A stretch of 64,000 nucleotides of DNA from Haloechinothrix_A salitolerans. Lineage in GTDB: Bacteria > Actinomycetota > Actinomycetes > Mycobacteriales > Pseudonocardiaceae. This document shows, one piece after another, positions 60,388 to 64,000 of the stretch. Every line of letters begins with the position of its first letter. The first letter of the stretch is position 1. The notes under the pieces are model-generated. The model saw only the letters and a list, made by a program, of their open reading frames with translations, was not told where the DNA came from and made no database searches. The DNA lies in assembly GCF_039544105.1 (NCBI RefSeq), contig NZ_BAABLA010000020.1; one strand, 5' to 3'. A program made the position numbers and the translations under genes.

Positions 60388-60990
60388 GTGCCGCACATTC
60401 GCACTGTGAAGACCGCCTCGGGTGCCCGGGCGGTGCAGATCGTGTACTCCCGCCGCACGGGCTCACGCCGGATCGAGCACATCGGCTCGGCACATGACGA
60501 CGCGGAGCTGGAGCTGCTGAAGGCGGCCGCCCGGCAGCGCATGGTGGCTGGCCAGGGCGAGTTGGACCTGGGGCTGAACGCGCCGCCGGAGGCGGGTGGC
60601 CCGTTGCCGATCACGGCGTCGCGGATGGGCCACCTGTGGGACGCCCTCGCACACGTCTACGACGCGCTGGGCTTCGATGTCGCCGCCGATGGTGATGAGG
60701 TGTTCAGGTGCTTGGTGTTGGCGCGGATCGTCGAGCCGACCAGCAAGCTCGACTCGTTGCGGGTGCTGGAAGAGATCGGGATCGGGCCGCCGTCGTATGC
60801 CACGGTCAAACGCCGCCTGCCCGCGTACGCCCAGGACGAGTGGCGGGAGCGGCTGGCGGCCCTGTGCGCCCACCATGTAGGCCTGGGACCTGCGACGTTG
60901 CTGCTTTACGATGTGACAACTCTCTACTTCGAGGCCGACACCGGGGACGGGTTCCGCGAGTCCGGGTTCTCGAATTACGCCGTGGTCTCG
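60388..60990 (+). pseudogene. IS1634-type transposase, 5' fragment
   Basis: GTG 60388. The frame has MPHIRTVKTASGARAVQIVY, the conserved RRIEHIGSAHDDAELELLKA, LDLGLNAPPEAGGPLPIT and the first catalytic aspartate in LLYDVTTLYFEADTGDGFRE. Homology ends after RESGFSNY at about 60980, exactly where the recombinase-trio element starts. About 200 codons instead of roughly 450-550. Confidence 0.85.
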
Positions 60991-61069
60991 GTTATGCCGA
61001 GGTGGCTGGCTTTGTGGGGTGTTCGTGCTGGTCATCGGGCTGGGCGGGCCCGGCCTGCGCGGCATAACC
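60990..61069. repeat. Inverted repeat at the left end of the recombinase trio
   Basis: GGTTATGCCG at 60990-60999 and CGGCATAACC at 61060-61069, perfect 10-bp arms 60 bases apart, between the transposase break and the first recombinase. A candidate recombinase binding site or terminal palindrome. Confidence 0.65.
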
Positions 61070-61136
61070 CTCGCGGCGCGAGCCATGGTGTGCCTGTCTG
61101 GTGGTGCTCTGGTTGGCCTATCAGGAGGAGGAACAC

Positions 61137-62141
61137 ATGGACCCGGTAAGCACCGCCGACGTCCGCAGAGAGGGCGCGGCTTTGGTGAGCGACGACCTGC
61201 TCGTGGAGTTCGGAGGGTGGCTGGACCGCCAGCGCGGACTGGCGCCGATCACCGTCCAGAACTACTGCTGGCACGCTGAACAGTTCGTGGCGGCGCTTCC
61301 CCAGCCCAAGCAGGTGTCTGTGCGTCTTTTGGACGCGGGGACCGTCACTGCGTTCATGGTCGAGTACTGCCGGGATCGCAACACGAACTCGGCGAAATCG
61401 ATGGCGAGGTCTGTGCGCTCGTTCCTGAGGTTCGTGCACGCGACTGGTCGAACGTCTGCCGAACTGTGGGGCGCGGTTCCATCGTCCTCGGGCTGGCACT
61501 TGGCGTCGCTGCCGAGATCGGTGCCGGCAGCGGACCTTGAGCACCTACTGGCAGTTGCCGCGCGTTCGCGGTTCACGGCCACGAGCCGGCGCGACTACGC
61601 GATCTTGCTGCTGCTAGCCCGACTCGGGCTCCGGCGAGGTGAGGTCGCAGGCCTTCGCCTGGACGACATTGATTGGCGTGCCGGAGAACTCGCCATTGTC
61701 GGCAAGAGCAACCGGGTCGAACGCCTGCCCCTGCCGGCGGAGCCGGGAGAAGCGATAGTCGCATGGCTAACCGATGGGAGGCCCGAGTGCGCGACGCGGT
61801 CGGTGTTCACCACGCTCAGACCGCGCGGTCGGCCTCTGTCGCCGGGGGCGATCGGCCATGTCGTGGGCAGCGCATGCCAGAGTGCCGGGCTCGCCCGGAT
61901 CGGTGCGCACCGTCTGCGTCACTCGCTAGCCTCCGCCATGCTGCGGAGCGGGGCGTCACTCCCGGAGGCGGGGCAGGTGCTGCGCCACCGGAGCGCGAGG
62001 TCCACCGCGATCTACGCCAAGGTCGATGATGTTGCTCTGCGACCGCTGGCCCGGCCTTGGCCCGGCACCGCACCTGGTGCCGCAGTTTCCGATGACGCTG
62101 CTCGGAGTCTGGCTCGACCGTGGCCAGGAGCATCGCCATGA
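61137..62141 (+). CDS. Tyrosine recombinase, first of trio (RitA-like)
   Basis: 334 residues from ATG 61137, chosen because GGAGGAGG precedes it. An N-terminal SAM-like core-binding domain (WLDRQRGLAPITVQNYCWHA) is followed by the catalytic domain: first Arg in LGLRRGEVAGL at about residue 165, Lys in IVGKSNRVERLPL at about 188, HRLRHSLAS at about 262, RHRSARSTAIYAKVD with the nucleophile Tyr at about 295. All catalytic residues are kept. Its stop overlaps the next start. Confidence 0.9.
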   Translation: MDPVSTADVRREGAALVSDDLLVEFGGWLDRQRGLAPITVQNYCWHAEQFVAALPQPKQVSVRLLDAGTVTAFMVEYCRDRNTNSAKSMARSVRSFLRFVHATGRTSAELWGAVPSSSGWHLASLPRSVPAADLEHLLAVAARSRFTATSRRDYAILLLLARLGLRRGEVAGLRLDDIDWRAGELAIVGKSNRVERLPLPAEPGEAIVAWLTDGRPECATRSVFTTLRPRGRPLSPGAIGHVVGSACQSAGLARIGAHRLRHSLASAMLRSGASLPEAGQVLRHRSARSTAIYAKVDDVALRPLARPWPGTAPGAAVSDDAARSLARPWPGASP

Positions 62142-63091
62142 GCACGCTGCGCGAGAACGTCACCGACTACCTCGCCACGCGCCGGGCGATGGGATTCAAG
62201 CTCGAAGGCCTGAGCAAGCTGCTGTTGAGCTTCGTCGCGTTCTGCGAGGCGCGCGGAGCCACCCGCGTCCAGAACGACCTCGCGGTGGAATGGGCCACCG
62301 CGACGATCAAGGTTCCCGTCAGCGACGCCCTGTTCGCCCGCAGGATGGACGCGGTGCGGATCTTCGCCCGACATCAGCACGCGCTGGACCCGGCCACGCA
62401 GATCCCTCCCGAGGCGATCTGCAACCGGCGATACCGGCCCAAGGAACCAAACGTGTTCAGCGAAAGTGAGATCTTGGCGCTGCTGGCAGCCGCGGACACC
62501 TTGTCCCCGCAGTTCAAGGCGGTGACGTGGCGAACGCTGATCGGCCTGCTCGCAGCCACGGGGATGCGCCCCGGCGAGGCCTGCCACCTGACTGTCAGCG
62601 ACATCGACCTGACCAACGGCGTGATCCAGGTACTGGAGACGAAGTTCGACAAGTCCAGGCTCGTGTTCATCCACCCGACCACTGCCACGGTTCTGGGCCA
62701 CTACCTGCAGGTTCGGCATGACTGGGTCGGGACCACGGCGAGAGCCTGTCCCGCTGTCTTCGTCAACAGCCGGCGCGAGGCGATCAACCCGGACAGGCTG
62801 GGCGCCACCTTCAAACACCTCGTCGCCGCAGCCGGCATCACCACCGAACCTGGGCACAGACCGCCCAGAGTCCACGATCTGCGGCACACCTTCGCCGTGA
62901 CCACGATGCTCGACTGGTACCGCGACGGCCACGACGTTCAACAGCGCCTACCACTGCTGTCGACCTGGCTCGGACACGTCGATCCCACCTCTACCTACTG
63001 GTATCTGCACGCAGTACCCGAACTGCTCGCCCACGCCGCACGCCGCCTCGACGCCCGAGCAGGCGCGCCCACCACGGAGTCGACGTCATGA
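62138..63091 (+). CDS. Tyrosine recombinase, second of trio (RitB-like)
   Basis: 317 residues from ATG 62138, overlapping the first gene by four bases, with AGGAG upstream. The core-binding start is MSTLRENVTDYLATRRAMGF. Catalytic residues: Arg in TGMRPGEACHLTV, Lys in LETKFDKSRLVFIHP, HDLRHTFAVTT and WLGHVDPTSTYWYLH with Tyr. The catalytic set is complete. The preserved order and overlaps suggest that the three proteins work together. Confidence 0.9.
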   Translation: MSTLRENVTDYLATRRAMGFKLEGLSKLLLSFVAFCEARGATRVQNDLAVEWATATIKVPVSDALFARRMDAVRIFARHQHALDPATQIPPEAICNRRYRPKEPNVFSESEILALLAAADTLSPQFKAVTWRTLIGLLAATGMRPGEACHLTVSDIDLTNGVIQVLETKFDKSRLVFIHPTTATVLGHYLQVRHDWVGTTARACPAVFVNSRREAINPDRLGATFKHLVAAAGITTEPGHRPPRVHDLRHTFAVTTMLDWYRDGHDVQQRLPLLSTWLGHVDPTSTYWYLHAVPELLAHAARRLDARAGAPTTESTS

Positions 63092-64000
63092 CCGCGCCGA
63101 CCGTCACATCGTTGCTCCAAGGGTTCTTCACCGAACGACTGGCCCGGCAACTGCAGGCCAGCCCGCAAACCGTCTCGGCCTACCGGGACACGATCAAGCT
63201 CCTGCTGCTCTTCGCCGCGAACAAGACGAAGAAGCCGCCATCCCGCCTGACGCTCGACGACCTCGACGCCGTCACCATCGGCGCGTTCCTCAACTACCTC
63301 GACAGCGAACGACACAACAGCACGGCGACCCGCAACGCACGCCTGGCCGCGATCCATTCCTTCTACCGCTACGCGCTGCCACTCATCCCCGACCGAGCGC
63401 ACACCGCGAGCCAGGTCCTGGCGATCCCGCAACGCCGTCACGACCGGGCAGTCGTGTCCTACCTGACCGGCCCGGAGACCGACACCCTCCTGGCGGCGCC
63501 GGACCGCACTACCTGGTACGGACGACGGGACCACGCTCTGCTCCTCACCGCCGTTCAGACAGGACTTCGCCTCACCGAGATAACCGGGTTGACCATCCAG
63601 GACATCACCACCACGACGCCCGGAGCCGCCGTCCACACCACGGGCAAAGGCCGAAAGGAACGCGCCACCCCGCTGACCCGGCAGACCGTAGCCGTGCTGC
63701 GCGCCTGGCTACCAGAGGCCGGACCCACGCCCAGCGGTCCAGCCTTCCCCACACGCCAAGGAACCCGGATGTCTTCCGACGCCGTTCAACGGCTCGTCGC
63801 CAAGCACGCCGCCACCGCCGCCCTCGTCTGCCCGTCCATCAGGGCCAAGCACGTCACCCCGCACACCCTGCGGCACACCGCGGCGATGGCCCTGCAAATG
63901 AGCGGAATTGCATTTGATGCATCATTCCGCGGTTTGTGTGAAGGCTGCCTACCTGGGATTCCTGGTCACGGCCGTCTTGGTGAGGCGGGTGCAGCGTTTG
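63088..64000 (+). pseudogene. Tyrosine recombinase, third of trio (RitC-like), truncated
   Basis: ATG 63088 overlaps the second gene by four bases. The core-binding domain (LQGFFTERLARQLQASPQTV) and catalytic domain are normal: TGLRLTEITGL, GKGRKERATPLT and HTLRHTAAMALQMSGI at about 63865-63912. At that point the expected xxLWLGH...TxxYxH block with the nucleophile Tyr is replaced by unrelated sequence (AFDASFRGLCEGCLPGIPGH), still open at the window edge. The protein lacks its last catalytic residues and is inactive. Confidence 0.85.

Larger units (their letters stand above)
60976..63909 (+). mobile_element. Recombinase-in-trio (RIT)-like element
   Basis: Three adjacent tyrosine recombinases on one strand, each pair overlapping by ATGA, following an inverted repeat and inserted into the IS1634-type transposase. 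This matches the published architecture of RIT elements (RitA-RitB-RitC). The right end is missing: the third recombinase is cut at about 63909 by further inserted sequence. Confidence 0.75.

Overview
The window is high-GC actinobacterial DNA, most likely from a Pseudonocardiaceae genus such as Amycolatopsis or Saccharopolyspora (family-level guess, from gene content only). Supporting signs are the prfB-ftsE-ftsX-smpB-ssrA block, PucR and DUF-type actinobacterial families, a tmRNA tag ending in ALAA, very GC-rich third codon positions and frequent ATGA/GTGA gene overlaps.

Left part, 1-38,568, looks like stable chromosome. It opens with the 5' two kilocodons of a PUFA-synthase-like type I synthase (PfaD-like enoyl reductase, KS, AT, ACP, start of KR), translationally coupled behind an SDR reductase. 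Then come secreted and membrane proteins (a DUF6801-like secreted protein, an HTTM/DUF5819 pair, a PHM-like secreted protein), two PucR regulators in tandem, a META lipoprotein, a HhH-GPD repair protein, a CobW GTPase, RraA, a crotonase, and a conserved hypothetical pair. A five-gene histidine-utilisation operon (hutH-hutU-M20 amidohydrolase-hutF-hutI), every junction overlapping by four bases, runs on the minus strand behind a perfect inverted repeat. It is followed by small hypothetical proteins, YnfA, a DUF1876 protein, the ssrA tmRNA with its terminator, an ABC-2 exporter, an amidohydrolase, and the smpB-ftsX-ftsE-prfB block (trans-translation, cell division and termination), then a PadR regulator and an AhpD-like protein.

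At 38,573-38,618 lies only the 3' 46 bases of a tRNA-Met(CAU) gene, with unrelated sequence replacing its 5' half. This is the signature of an attachment site, and everything to its right reads as an integrated, heavily rearranged accessory region that continues past the window. Its first genes are a SWIM protein, a large SNF2 helicase, a TPR protein and a small helix-turn-helix-like protein. Next is a scrap yard: a helicase-like C-terminal scrap, a YefM/RelE-type toxin-antitoxin pair, two decayed copies of the same tyrosine integrase 2.1 kb apart, an IS3-type transposase tail, and a 5'-truncated garA-like FHA gene.

From 48.6 to 57.6 kb is a catabolic island: a putative ABM monooxygenase, an SCP2-like protein, an aldehyde dehydrogenase, 4-hydroxy-2-oxovalerate aldolase, acylating acetaldehyde dehydrogenase, an IclR regulator, a PEP-utilising mobile-domain protein (phenylphosphate-synthase/CreI-like) and a zinc alcohol dehydrogenase broken by one extra G. 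The aldolase/dehydrogenase pair would turn a meta-cleavage product into pyruvate and acetyl-CoA.

The right end is stacked mobile DNA: a group II intron with a full-length RT/maturase-HNH protein and a canonical 34-nt domain V, a truncated IS1634-type transposase, and inserted in it three overlapping tyrosine recombinases resembling a recombinase-in-trio (RIT) element. The third recombinase is itself cut by another insertion just before the window ends.
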